64,000 nt of DNA from Sinonovacula constricta (Eukaryota > Mollusca > Bivalvia > Cardiida > Solecurtidae): assembly GCA_007844125.1 (NCBI GenBank), contig CM017567.1, positions 44,183,013-44,247,012 on the forward strand, in the 5' to 3' direction. This document shows, one piece after another, positions 21,848 to 33,878 of the stretch. Position 1 is the stretch's first letter; every line of letters starts with the position of its first letter. Under the pieces are notes generated by a model. It worked only from the letters and a program-made list of their open reading frames with translations. It made no database searches and had not been told where the DNA came from. Position numbers and translations under genes: made by a program.

Positions 21848-23100
21848 TGATACACAAGCTAAAGACACCATTATAGCAGCTTTATGACATGCTACACACA
21901 GTACAGACATCACTATGTCTGTTTCAGGGCATGCTACACACATTGAAGACACCACTATGTCTGTTTAATGGCATGCTACACACGGTACAGACACCACTAT
22001 GTCTGCTTAATGGCATGCTACACACAGTACAGACATCAATATGTCTGCTACACACGGTACAGACACCACTATGTCTGCTTAATGGCATGCTACATACGGT
22101 ACAGACATCATTATGTCTGCTACACACGGTACAGACACCACTATGTCTGCTACACACGGTACAGACATCAATATGTCTGCTACACACGGTACAGACACCA
22201 CTATGTCTGCTTAATGGCATGCTACATACGGTACAGACATCATTATGTCTGCTACACACGGTACAGACACCACTATGTCTGCTACACACGGTACAGACAT
22301 CATTATGTCTGCTACACACGGTACAGACATCATTATGTCTGCTACACACGGTACAGACACCACTATGTCTGCTACACACGGTACAGACACCACTATGTCT
22401 GCTTCACACGGTGCAGACACCACTATGTCTGCTACACACGGTATAGACACCACTATGTCTGCTACACACGGTACAGACACCACTATGTCTGCTACACACG
22501 GTACAGACACCACTATGTCTGCTACACACGGTACAGACACCACTATGTCTGCTACACACGGTACAGACACCACTATGTCTGCTTCACACGGTACAGACAC
22601 CACTATGTCTGCTACACACGGTACAGACACCACTATGTCTGCTTCACACGGTACAGACACCACTATGTCTGCTACACACGGTACAGACACCACTATGTCT
22701 GCTACACACAGTACAGACACCACTATGTCTGCTACACACAGTACAGACACCACTATGTCTGCTACACACAGTACAGACACCACTTTGTCTGCTACACACG
22801 GTACAGACACCACTATGTCTGCTACACACGGTACAGACACCACTATGTCTGCTACACACGGTACAGACACCACTATGTCTGCTACACACGGTACAGACAC
22901 CACTATGTCTGCTACACACAGTACAGACACCACTATGTCTGCTACACACGGTACAGACACAACTATGTCTGCTACACACGGTACAGACACCACTATGTCT
23001 GCTACACACAGTACAGACACCACTATGTCTGCTACACACGGTACAGACACCACTATGTCTGCTTAATGGCATTCTACACACAGTACAAACATCATTATGT
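21848..23100 (+). repeat. 30-bp satellite (42-bp units at its edges)
   Basis: The core monomer is GCTACACACGGTACAGACAC followed by CACTATGTCT, 30 bp, about 30 near-identical copies in register. Left-edge units, one internal pair near 22080-22220 and the last unit are 42 bp long because of an extra TTAATGGCATGC. CAGACA and TGTCTG in each unit form a 6-bp stem, or 7 bp in the CATT variant. All frames stay open because 30 and 42 are multiples of 3 and the unit lacks stops. The resulting decapeptide ORFs on both strands are not evidence of coding. Confidence 0.97.
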
Positions 23101-23410
23101 CTGTGAAGCGATGTACGTACTATGCTATACTCTGAAAGAGATGTACGCACTATGATATTCTCTGAAAGCGATGTACGTACTATGCAATCCTCTGAAAGCG
23201 ATGTAATCACTATGATATTCTCTTAAAGCGATGTACGCACTATGCTATACTCTGAAAGCGATGTACGCACTATGCTATACTCTGAAAGTGATGTAATCAC
23301 TATGATATTCTATGAAAGCGATGTACGCATTATGATATTCTCTGAAAGCGATGTACGCATTATGCTATTCTCTAAAAGTCATGTAATCACTATGATATAC
23401 TTTGCTTCTG
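23101..23410 (+). repeat. Second 30-bp satellite, about 10 units
   Basis: The monomer is approximately CTGAAAGCGATGTACGCACT followed by ATGATATTCT, 30 bp. It directly adjoins the preceding array, shares its period and a CACTATG core, and is less uniform. It may be a diverged relative. Confidence 0.9.
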
Positions 23411-24868
23411 AAAATGTCACATTTACTTATCATTTGTTATTGACAATTGCCATATTGCACTATACAAGCAATATCAGATCCAAATCTACACAAGCATGTA
23501 CATTGTTTATATCTAAAAAAATATGTTAAGTGGGCACAGAAATGTTATTAATCGGTATTACAGATTATATCGGTGGTTTTTTTTCAAAAATAACAATTCG
23601 ACGTAAATGTATCCAGATTTAGCAAAATGTTAGTACATTTTTTCTTGTGCAACTTCTTTTTGATTTTAACCAATACTATTATAAAAGGGTACTTGTCACT
23701 TGTTTCTGCTACATTTGTAACCCTGAATTTTGATTCCTCGATATGATAACACGACATTACTTATTTGTTTTGTACATTCTTTGGGTGCAGGGTTCAGTCG
23801 GTCTCCTGCCCGAAACATTATTATACGAGTTGCAGCACTTCGTACCAGCTTTTTGTGTGCAAAATCAGTATTGGCGCTGCGCTATATAGAGCGTTATTAT
23901 AGAATTCGAACTTAATTGTGAACTTGAGAAAAGTTTCTTTTTATTGATGTTGGCTTTTGAACTCTGATACTTCTTGTTTCAATGCGAGACACATCCATCT
24001 TATTTTAAGACATGCTAAATGCCCAGAAATAACTTTCTTGACCACTTTGGTTGCCATATCTTAACTCTCAAGTTTCTTTCTTTTTTCTTCCCATGGATAG
24101 AATCCTGTTGGGAGCTGCACCAACCGCAACCCAACCAGCCAACCACATTATACACTACAGAAACACTAATGTAAGTAATCATCTAATATACGGTCACTGT
24201 ACCATAACAATTTGCAAGAACAACGCCAAAATAGCATGGCTATTCAAGTATTTTGGATATGCTTACGTTCACACCGAGAAATCTGTATAATACTTTTGAA
24301 AATTAAGTATAAACTATTTAAACCCAAATTCCTTTTATTGTTTTTATTTATTTTTAGTTTGTTTTTTTTTGCGTCGCCATATATGTGTCACAGCAACTGT
24401 TTTCTAATTCCGCCTTTTCGGAAGGAATACAGCAGGACGGCTATGAAATCGACCAGTTCCCAAATACTATCCGACCATTGTCAATCAGAATCCAACGTAA
24501 AACCAATAAAATTTATTACCAGACCTTCAACGTGTATTTAAATTCGAGTCATATTTTTTAAGTTAAATAACTTGTTTCTGTTTTATTGTATCATTTTTAC
24601 AAATCTGCTTAAGTTATCTGAGAAAGAAACAGATGAAACAGATAAAACAAATGAATTCCTAAACAGTGTTTAAGTTTGTAACTTTCATAACACAAATGTT
24701 TCACTTTCACTTGCATCAGTTTTGCTGAAAAAAAGAACATCAATGTCGCTTAAAACAATGCACCAGAAAGCTAAGACTATTCATTTGGAACGCCTTGGCT
24801 ATTTTACTTTCAAAAAGTGGCAGCCAAACCTACATACATTGTAACACAGTCTATTGACACAACAAGTT
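23411..24868. other. Unique AT-rich sequence, no gene recognised
   Basis: Nothing beyond short frames is visible. Confidence 0.4.
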
Positions 24869-25025
24869 GACAGACAGACAGACAGACAGACAGACGGACG
24901 GGCGTGTGGAAAGAGAAACAGACAGACTGACGGACGGACGGACGGGCGTGTGGAAAGAGAAACAGACAGACTGACTGACGGACGGACGGACTGACGAGCC
25001 TGCGGGTAGGTGGACGGACGGACGA
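24869..25025 (+). repeat. GACA/GACG tetranucleotide tract with a short minisatellite
   Basis: (ACAG)n passes into (GACG)n. The segment GACGGGCGTGTGGAAAGAGA plus AACAGACAG occurs twice, about 49 bp apart. Confidence 0.9.
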
Positions 25026-26116
25026 AAGTCAGAAAGACAGCTGAATTTCTTCGCCGAGATATACGTACAACACCTTTAGTCGCCTTGATTTACGATAGTC
25101 AATAGTCTCTAAAGCATGGATTGTCAAAAACAACAGCAACCTGATTGTTATAATAAGCCTCAAGTGGTGTGCGTAATACACTTAAAGCAATGTGCAATAC
25201 TTAGACCATTCTCGGTTTACAATAAGTTGACTAATTAATAAAGATTATTTGCAAATCTTACTTTATAATGATGCTTACAATTAAGACAGTTAATCGTATT
25301 AGTTTTATCGTCTTAATTTGCAAAAATGTGTTATTATGATCGTCCATGTATTATTACCAATATAAAAAGAAACTAACACAAACGTAATTTAATTACAATT
25401 GAATCCCTGTCGTACGGAGTCACATCATACCTCGCAGAGTATTCGTTCGAGCGTATTATTTGAATGTAACATGGGGTCTCCATAAATGTCAGATCTAATA
25501 CAGCCGTACATAAGTCTTCATTGCAGTAAATGTCAACATTTACCGCTTTTTGTTTGTTGTTTTCGTGTATATACTACTGGCGTAAATAGTCAATAAACAA
25601 AATTATGCTCCTTCGAAGAGTAATCATTCGTTACTCTCGCATATAACCCTGCATCAGGTTTACGGCCATAAATGTCAAGATTCTTGGCAAAAAAGATAAA
25701 GAGGTTTATTGTAAAATATATTTTCAAACTCCTTACCGACGTTTAACCTGTTGTCATGGGGAGTCACGTGGCCTAAAGTACTCTCAGCCTTTGACAGAGG
25801 TAAATGCAATGTACTGACATCGCAAGAGAGTGAAACACAGCTTTAAACGTATTTGCTTTTTGGGAGGTGTCTCTTGCGACGCTGTCCAGAGTTATGAGAG
25901 CTGGATTTCAGAAGAACACAGGATTGGCCTTGTATGACATTGACTACTCGGGGTCAGTTTGTTATTCATGCCTGGGAAGAAGTAGTGCCTATATATAACA
26001 AATAATATTTGCATATTATGCATGGCTAAGGAGACCATGCGCTTCAAATGTTAACATTAATATTGTTGTCTGTTTAAACTGGAAGTTCATTATATTGTGT
26101 ATATATTTAGATATTC
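25026..26116. other. Unique AT-rich sequence, no gene recognised
   Basis: No domain-bearing frame, RNA gene or tandem repeat is visible. Confidence 0.4.
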
Positions 26117-26390
26117 ATTAAAAGCAGATTTATAAATGAACTATGCCGCCCATGACTATCACACATTGACTACAGGGAAGGGTCGAAATGGGGAGCGAAC
26201 TGCTATTAGAATGAGTGTTCCACTGGCAATGCATTATCTTCTAGGCCTTGATATTTGCGATATTCCGCGCGGAGCCTTCTGCGGCTCTGAATCAGGGTAT
26301 GGAATAACATAGGTAAATCGTATCATCTCAGCATATCAGTCTAAACCTACCGCTCACGTTCGGAGATGAATGGCGCTCTCGGGAGTTTTA
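26117..26390 (+). repeat. Dispersed repeat shared with 2044-2260, copy B
   Basis: This is the partner of copy A, longer by about 55 bp through indels. The best preserved part is AGAATGAGTGTTCCACTGGC and the preceding CACA.TGACTA.AGGG block. Both copies are non-coding. Confidence 0.6.
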
Positions 26391-26879
26391 GATTCAGATC
26401 ACAGGGTCTTAAGAAGTTATTTTCAATTTAAGATTATTTTGGTCGAATTCGGTAGCATGTATGAGCATTTTTTTTAGACCTAACTTAAGATAAAATGCAA
26501 AATTATATAAAAAGTATTGAATGTTTAATAAAATGGTTTCTATTATTGATGTTAGTGACTCTGGTGTAACTTTTGTTCAAATGTATAATTTATATTTAGA
26601 AGAGGTACTTATGTGCAGCTGAATACTTGCCTCCTTTCCACTTTCCATAGAGATGTTTATTTGATTTACTTCGGAATAGTATTGACCATTGTTTGCACAC
26701 CTGTAATCTCGTACAAAGTAAAACTTACACCGTTTAAACATATGATCGCTTTTATTACACATCCATTCACCAGCCACATTAATTGTGGCTTAACCGCCAA
26801 CTTTGAAACCCGCTTAAACCGCGTCACCAAGCAGCAAGGCTGATTTAAAGTACTTATATATCTACCACTATGGAGCGCC
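26391..26879. other. Unassigned sequence
   Basis: No gene or repeat structure is recognised here. Confidence 0.35.
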
Positions 26880-27260
26880 ATGGCTGTCTTATTAATCGAA
26901 TTGCGTGATGTCTTGTTGATACACTATGCTGTCTTGTGCATAAGACAAGCTATCTTGGTTATGTTATCGTGTCGAAGAACAATGCTATTCTGCCGATTCG
27001 GCTTGTTGTCCTGTCCAATCATTTTGTCATCTTGTCAAAACGGTATGCTGACTTGTCAAATCATCATGCTGATTTGTCAAAACGACATGCTGCCTTGTTA
27101 AAATGCATTGCTGACTTGTCAAAACGACATAATGTCTTGTCAAAATGCCCTACTGAGCTGTCAACCGACATGTTGTCTTGTCAAAACACCATGCTGACTT
27201 GTCAAAACAGCATGATATTTTGTCAAAACGCTATGCTGTTTTGTCCAAACTGCGTGCTTT
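26880..27260 (+). repeat. 21-bp minisatellite, forward half
   Basis: Degenerate 21-bp units of the form CATGCTGACTTGTCAAAACG run with roughly 21-base spacing. Unit variation is high. Confidence 0.85.
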
Positions 27261-27289
27261 CCGGTCATGATCTGTTGACAGGGCCACAT

Positions 27290-27950
27290 GCCGTTTCGAG
27301 AGGACAGCATGCTATTCTGACAAGATATCATGTCTGTTGACAAACAATTTGCCGTTTTGAGAGAACATCATGCTCTTCTGGCAAGATGTCATGATCTTTT
27401 GACAAGACAGCATGCCGGTTCGAGAGGATAGCATGGCATTCTGACAAGATATCACGATCTGTTGACAAGACAACTTGCCACTTCGAGAGGACAGCATGCT
27501 TTTCTGACAAGATATCATGATCTGTTGACAAGACAACATGCCGCTTTAAGAGGACAGTTTGGTATTTTGACAAGATTTCATTTCGTTTTGACAAGACAAC
27601 ATGTCGTTTTGACAAGATAAGATGCCGTTTCAACATGTCGTTTTGATAAGACAGTATGTCACATTGAAGTCGGCATAATATCATGATCCTTTGACATAAA
27701 ATCTCGTTTTTGGAACAGGAAGACTTATGCTAAGTGCATACTAACATAAGTATTGAACAAGACAACATACTAGACAGGTTACCATAATCATTCTACAGGA
27801 CAGCAAGCTGATTCGGTGTGATAGCATTGTGTTTGACAAGATAGCACAGTCGTCAGCCAAGGCAGCATATTCTGTGAACAAGTAAGCATACTATATAAAC
27901 AGGAGAACATTCAATTCGATTACATAAGACAGTCACGGCGTTCCATATAC
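27290..27950 (-). repeat. 21-bp minisatellite, reversed half, with 63-bp higher-order units
   Basis: The complement of the forward unit (GACAAG, CATGCCG, CAGCATG) is arrayed here. Between about 27298 and 27550 three 21-mers form a 63-bp composite (AGGACAGCATGC, CTGACAAGATATCATGATC, TTGACAAGACAACATGCCG) repeated about four times. Beyond 27700 the units fade into diverged copies. Confidence 0.85.
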
Positions 27951-30900
27951 CACTGTGACCGTTACATATGTATATGCATATCTACGCATATTTTGTTGTT
28001 TATCCGTCGCAGGCCTAACGTCGATAATACATTTTAACAGTTATGTTAAATATATAGACAAGTGCGCGATTAAAATTTGTAATAAGCCTGCTAAATACGT
28101 GTCCATCAAACATCTCCTTCGATTTAAAGTATTGTTTACTTAAATGCTATAATCTGCGTGATGCAATCCTACATTTCTATGGTAGTATCATCGTAACACC
28201 ACAAACGTGATTTGAGTGTGGCGAGTCCTGTCTCAGCTAACGCTTCATAGATAACTGTTTTGTAACCAACCACAAGGATTTAGAACTGATTGGTCATAAA
28301 ACGAGGAGGAAGTAACAATTTATGTCTTCTATACGTAAATAGTTTAGAATGACAATATTTCGGTCATAAGGTGTTGTCATTAACAAAATAGAGTTCATTC
28401 TGATTAAAAAAAAAGTTCTTTAGTTGAATCCGCATTTCGTCTAAAAAATTGACCAGCAAATAACAAAAACGTATGACCTACACTATTTTACCATTGAAGT
28501 TGCGAAAAACAACATCGTTTTTACTAAAAGATTGACCAAGTACCCAAGGATAATGCTTTGCTATCGTTACATGTGAAAATATATTTTAATAAAAATCGAT
28601 TAATCTGATACAACCTTTAAGTGCAGGTTAATGACACATATCGTGTCCATAAGCATGAGAATATTCTCGCCATGTGTGTTGGTTGGGGTCTGATATCGTG
28701 AGTTGTACGCATAAAGCGTAGTACTTCTAAGGTATGGGGTTGTATGCAATTTGCTAAAGTTATTATATTTTAAATACATATACAATAATATGCAATCATA
28801 TAAAAAAACACCGTTACATAAAACTATACATGCAGATAAGAAAAATAGAGAGAAGAAAATAGATATTTTAATTTCTTGTGGATTAATGTATTGTTTGTTA
28901 TCGATTTGTTAAGTAAATAACCAGTATATGTGGATGTGAAGCACTTTTAATCAGTTGTAAAATGTTTTCTAAGTTTATAGGCTCAGTATTATAAAAAATA
29001 GGGATGAGTAACTTAAATCATTACTCGAGTACTCGATCATTTTTTCCGGTTGAGTGCTCGAGTTACTAGTACTCGGTCATTTTCTCAACAAAAATGTAGT
29101 TTTTACACCATGTTATCTAGTTTCTTATCGACAATACATAAATATACTGTACTACATACCTAATACAATTAAACCCCTTACATTGGCTATATTTGTTATA
29201 TTTGATATTAAATACATTTTGCAACTCTATTGGTGGGGTAATTTGTAATGAAAAACGCGTTTCCTACTTTACTATCTATGTACGTACCGAGAAACATTGG
29301 AGTCTGGTGACATTGCCATGCAAACAACATTGCGCATGTGTTGATCGGAAGATGATAGTGTATAAAAAATACAATGGTTTTAAATTTAGGTAAAATGCGA
29401 AAACTAATCAAGAACATATTGTTTAAAAAGCATTAGAAACTTGAAATATTTATGATTACTTTTTAAACGTTGGCATATACAAACTATATCATTATCATTT
29501 GTGTAACTTCCACCGCTACGAAACAAAGAAGTGTGTGTGTTTCCGTTCCGACTTACATATGTACATATCATATCACGCTTAAGTAGCAACAACTATTTAA
29601 TCTTACAAACTGAATACCCCAATTAACACATTATTGAAGTATCTCATGTCACTGAAGGAAATTATTTATTTTAAGCCTAAAGGGGAGTAATGCTCTTAAA
29701 CCAAGGTTGCCCTTAATTTTACCTACACTATATTAACTATGATATAAACATTTTTGAAAATGTGTAAATGTATAATACAATGTCAGTGTAACGGATTACG
29801 GTAATATCTGTTTCATATTAACACATTGTACACACAATATATCTATTCCAGAATATCAAGTCCTTATTGTAAATTGACATCCCTAGAGTATATTGAATCC
29901 CCCTATAGATCGTTACCATGTGATATCATTGACCATCTTTGAAGGCAGAAGCTGATGCAAGCCGAAATCTTGAAATATGTGCTGTATTCAACTCACCACT
30001 GTGTTTTTATTTTTCAGTCTATTTTACTGAATTTTATATAAAATTAAACAGGTTTTATATTAAGTATTTTAAATATCAAAACTATATTTTGGAATTTTAA
30101 AAGGTGAAAAAACTACAACCAAAACGATACACTGTTCATTTTGTTTAAGGATCTTTCTGCATTTATCAATTTTAAAAGATATTGTATTATAAAAATTATA
30201 ATTTAACGAGCTTTCCAATGTTTCAAAGCTTTTAATTTTTGGACTACAAATAAAGAAATTACAAGAAAATAAAATATACGCTTCTATACAATTCATCTGA
30301 AAATCCCTTGAAGTTACCACCAAAGATGGTTGCCGAGATAAGGGATCTTTACCGATGTGGAAATTATATATTGACCTTAAACGCCAGCGTTGTTTTTTTT
30401 TTTTTTTTTTTTTTTTTTGTCAGCCCGACGCTCAGGGCATTAACACTACGTTTTTGAAGGATATAGACCTACACCTATGATACACCTGTACTACAAGTAG
30501 CCAAGTATCTAATTCAATAACGATAACACACATGGTGCATATCATGATAATATGACGTCGCTAAAGTCACTTAAAAAAATTATGTTATGCACATTGCCGT
30601 ATTAAGCTAAATACAAAAGATTTCAGTTTCTCAGAATAACTGACTGGGGTGAGTCTCATTTTCTATATTATTCTCCGAAACCGAAATCTATACAACTAAT
30701 ACAACTGTACTTCAAATCTTCACACTGCCTTCTATCTAAATTCTAGACTTGCAAGTTTGCCTGTTTATAAAAAAACCACACTAACTTGACAAAGACATAT
30801 AACGTATACTAGTAGTTTTAGAAGAAGAAACAATAACAACTCACCCTATTGTGACGTCATATGACACGAAATATAATATTAATTATAACTTACGTTTACA

Positions 30901-31128
30901 TACGACGTACACAATAGCATGCGGCGATATACCAGGATGTTGAGCTTAAACAATTACCAAGCTTTGTGATGCTTTTAATTCTTCCAACCTAAAGACAACA
31001 CGATCTACTAAAGAACAGAGTGATCATTTACTCATTAGAGGTAATGTTTCATTAATTTATTTTGGTTAAATAATGCGTTTATTTGTTAACATCAGTGATT
31101 TTTGCCAACTCTGACCAGGTCGACTAAG
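27951..31128. other. Long AT-rich stretch, no gene recognised
   Basis: Short frames only. A TAGGGATG...CATCCCTA pair at 28999/29885 and CTCGAGTACTCG-type motifs near 29022-29075 hint at an old hAT-like element. A T run occupies 30391-30418. Confidence 0.35.
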
Positions 31129-31156
31129 TCACCTTTCCGCGAGTCTAAAAATAGAT
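31129..31156 (-). repeat. 28-bp inverted repeat, left arm
   Basis: On the minus strand this reads ATCTATTTTTAGA, CTCGCGGAAAGGTGA. It matches 33850-33878 on the plus strand except for one inserted T. The LINE pieces lie between the arms. Confidence 0.8.
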
Positions 31157-31519
31157 TTTAAGCTGCGCCCTCTTGCCCACAAACAATCTGGTTTAAAGTG
31201 ACAGATCTTACAGATTATCCTACAGATCCTCGAAAATATTTTGATTTGATATCTCCCAAATGCAAAGAGCTTGTGATGGAGATGTTTAGATGAAGATTAA
31301 GACAGTTTCACCCAATGATGCATTCATGACTCAAAATTATGAAAGAAATTTGTTGCTGACTACAGCGAGATTTTAACTTTCGATGCAGAAATGGACAAGC
31401 CTCATCCAATAAACTAAATTAAAATGCAAACAGAGAAGCGATTACAGCAACGTACGATTCCATGCAAACCACAAACAACAAACAACCCTGTTGCTATGAA
31501 ATTGAACCAAAGGCTCAAA
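31157..31519. other. Unassigned sequence upstream of the LINE
   Basis: A short frame near 31198-31292 reads VTDLTDYPTDPRKYFDL and soon stops. It is not recognised. Confidence 0.3.
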
Positions 31520-32567
31520 CAGATTTAAACTGATCGTAACTAATATGCATGTTGCTGATTTACTTGAATTTTCAGATCATTGTCCAATCTCTTTTTGTAT
31601 AAACTATACACATACTTTAAATAATGTTAATACAAATCATGTAATAAATTCAAGTAAGGTGGTTTGGGATCATTCAAAACGAGACCTGCTTTTAACAAAT
31701 GTTTTAGAAAAACAAAATGTGTTTGATACTATTGTTAGTCCGTTATATTCCGAGTCATTTGATATAGATAAATGCATTGATGAATTTACCAATATTGTAC
31801 ATGATATTTCTTTGTCAATTTTTGGTAAACAATTTATATACCAACCTAAAAAGAATCAGCTACGTTCATCGCCATGGTTCAATGACGATTGTCGTAAGGC
31901 AAAATCTCTTTTTCTTAATGCTAAAAATGGTTCAGATGATAATAAATTGTCTTTCCTAAACAAAAAAAAACAAAAACAATATAATATTATTAAAAGAAAC
32001 TCCAAATATAATTTTATTTTATCTGAAAAAAAGAGGTTGTCTAAACTTAGCAGGTCAGCGCCACGCAAATTTTGGAAGCATGTTAATTCAATGCGCAAAA
32101 AGCCAAATGTAAACACAAATATCGAAACACAAGATTTTGCCAATCATTTTGCAAATATTTCAAATAAATTGCCTTTTAACATAGATTTTTCAAATATTAA
32201 TAATAATGTCCATGTTGATACTCAAAATGTTGATTGTTTAGACTGTCCTTTTACAATTGAAGAAATCAATAAAACTATTAAATCGTTAAAAAGAAATAAG
32301 AGTTGTGATCTTGATGGAAACGTTGCTGATTTTTTCATTGATACTGTAGATTTTATTTCCCCATATTTATGTACTATTTTTAACAAGATTTTTTCTTCAG
32401 GTGTTTATCCTAAATTCTGGTCAAAAGGAGTTATAGTTCCGGTATTTAAAAAGGGAGATAATACAAACCCTGCTAATTACAGATGTATAACATTGATTAA
32501 TACTATGTCAAAAATATTTTCTTTGTGCTTACCTACTCGGTTGAACAAATGGTGTGAGGAGAGATAA
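31520..32567 (+). pseudogene. LINE ORF2: end of endonuclease through RT fingers
   Basis: The frame opens with FSDHCPISF at about residues 9-17 of the ATG-initiated reading. That is the SDH motif closing the apurinic-like endonuclease of non-LTR elements. It continues with W....C..AK (SPWFNDDCRKAKSLF), RKFWKHVNSM, the NKSCDLDGNVADFF block, SGVYPKFWSKGVIVPVFKKG, and NPANYRCITLINTMSKIFSL. It ends at LNKWCEER followed by a stop. The usual NYRGI has become NYRCI. The rest of the RT is missing here and instead lies inverted at 33600-32575. The endonuclease core upstream is absent or unrecognisable. Not functional. Confidence 0.9.
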
Positions 32568-32574
32568 GAAGATG

Positions 32575-33600
32575 TAGAGATGTACATGTTATAAAGATTT
32601 GATTGATTTTGAGACATTAATTTACACCAAAATTTGACAGACCTCTCCTTGCATAATAGAGAAATTGGATAACGCCCCAATTCGCCATAAACGGCACAAT
32701 TGGGTGTTTGCCTTTTTACTCTAAGTATATATCTACAGAATCGTAGGTGTAACTTATCAATGAATTTTACATTGTATACTCTCCAGACTTCTGAACCGTA
32801 AAGTAAAATTGGTAAAACTAATGAATCAAATAATGACAATTCTGTTTTAACATTATAATTAACTTTATCAAAAAGTGACATTAAACTATAATAAGCTCGT
32901 AAAGCTTGGTCAGATAATGACTTAGCTGCATCTAATAATGATCCTGTGTATTTAAATTTTACACCAAGATATGTAAAGTAATCAACGTTTTCTATATTGA
33001 TACCATTTATAGAAAAAACAGGATGTGTGTTTTGTCTACGTTTCTCGAATATGCATATTTTAGTTTTTGCTACATTTATTTTCAGACCCCATTTACAAGA
33101 ATATTCGTTAACTGAATCTAGCTGCTTTTGAAGGCTATTGGGGTCAGTGGTGAACAAAACAATATCATCTGCAAAAAGAATCATATACATTGATAACAAA
33201 TTACAATCTTTTTCTGTGAGTGAAGTAACATCAATACTTTGGGATATATCATTCACAAATAGTATAAAGAGTAAGGGGGATAGAGGTTCACCTTGTTTTA
33301 AGCCTAAAGAAACATAAAAAAAGTCCGAAATCCTAGTATCATGACTTAATCTCACACATGCTTTGACATCTAAATACATAGATTTTAAGATAGTTAACAT
33401 TTTACTGCTAATCCCTTCATTGATTAATTTGAACCACAGTGCATCTCTTATAACGGTGTCAAAGGCACGTTCATAATCAATAAAAACAGTATATAGTTAA
33501 GAATTATTTACTAAAATCTTCTGGATAAAGCAATTGAGTAGGAATATTGCGTCTGAAGTTGACTTCTTATCTCTAATGTAGAACATAATTTTTGAACAGC
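32575..33600 (-). pseudogene. LINE ORF2: RT palm and C-terminal part, inverted
   Basis: Read downwards, the first recognisable block is FYIRDKKSTSDAIFLLN (usual form GFR..KST.DAI). Next, after a single in-frame stop, come LYTVFIDYERAFDTV (motif A), GLKQGEPLSPLLFILFVNDI (motif B), MILFADDIVLFTT (motif C, FADD, 33163-33176), KWGLKINVAKTKICIFEK, YLGVKF, SLFDSLVLPILLYGSEVW, and FCRYILRVKRQT..CAVYGELG. It resumes almost where the plus-strand piece stops, so both come from one RT split between the fingers and palm. Apart from the stop before LYTV the frame is open. Clade: endonuclease-type LINE, CR1/Jockey-like by eye. Confidence 0.9.
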
Positions 33601-33624
33601 ATTCATATTGTATATTTGTATTTG

Positions 33625-33725
33625 TTAACATTTTTTGTAATTTGTATTTCGTCTTTGCCATGCGTTATATCTTTGTAAATGGCCAAAGACAATATTTGTC
33701 GATATAGCCAATAAATTTTGAATTG
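33625..33725 (+). mobile_element. LINE 3' end
   Basis: GTAAATGGCCAAAGAC...GCCAATAAATTTTGAATTG has the look of a LINE 3' UTR terminus with AATAAA and a short repeat-like tail. It is in plus orientation like the 5' piece. Assignment to the same element is inference. Confidence 0.5.
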
Positions 33726-33849
33726 ACTGATCGCTTGTCAAAATCATTGTTTGTGGGACAATGTTTAAGTGAGAATCAGCATAACGCAGGTAAAGTGTCA
33801 ATCAACGCGATGTGATTGGCTTATTCGATGCGAATACACAATGTGTAAT

Positions 33850-33878
33850 ATCTATTTTTAGATCTCGCGGAAAGGTGA
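33850..33878 (+). repeat. 28-bp inverted repeat, right arm
   Basis: It reads ATCTATTTTTAGAT, CTCGCGGAAAGGTGA and is the inverse of 31129-31156. GTTTGTGGG also occurs in both flanks at differing distances. Confidence 0.8.

Noticed and set aside
21889..23155. Decapeptide-repeat proteins on both strands
   Set aside because: The 30-bp unit is a multiple of 3 and stop-free in several phases, so open frames on both strands are automatic.
31129..33878. 28-bp inverted repeats as proven transposon ends
   Set aside because: No target duplication or transposase was found, so I report only the repeat itself.
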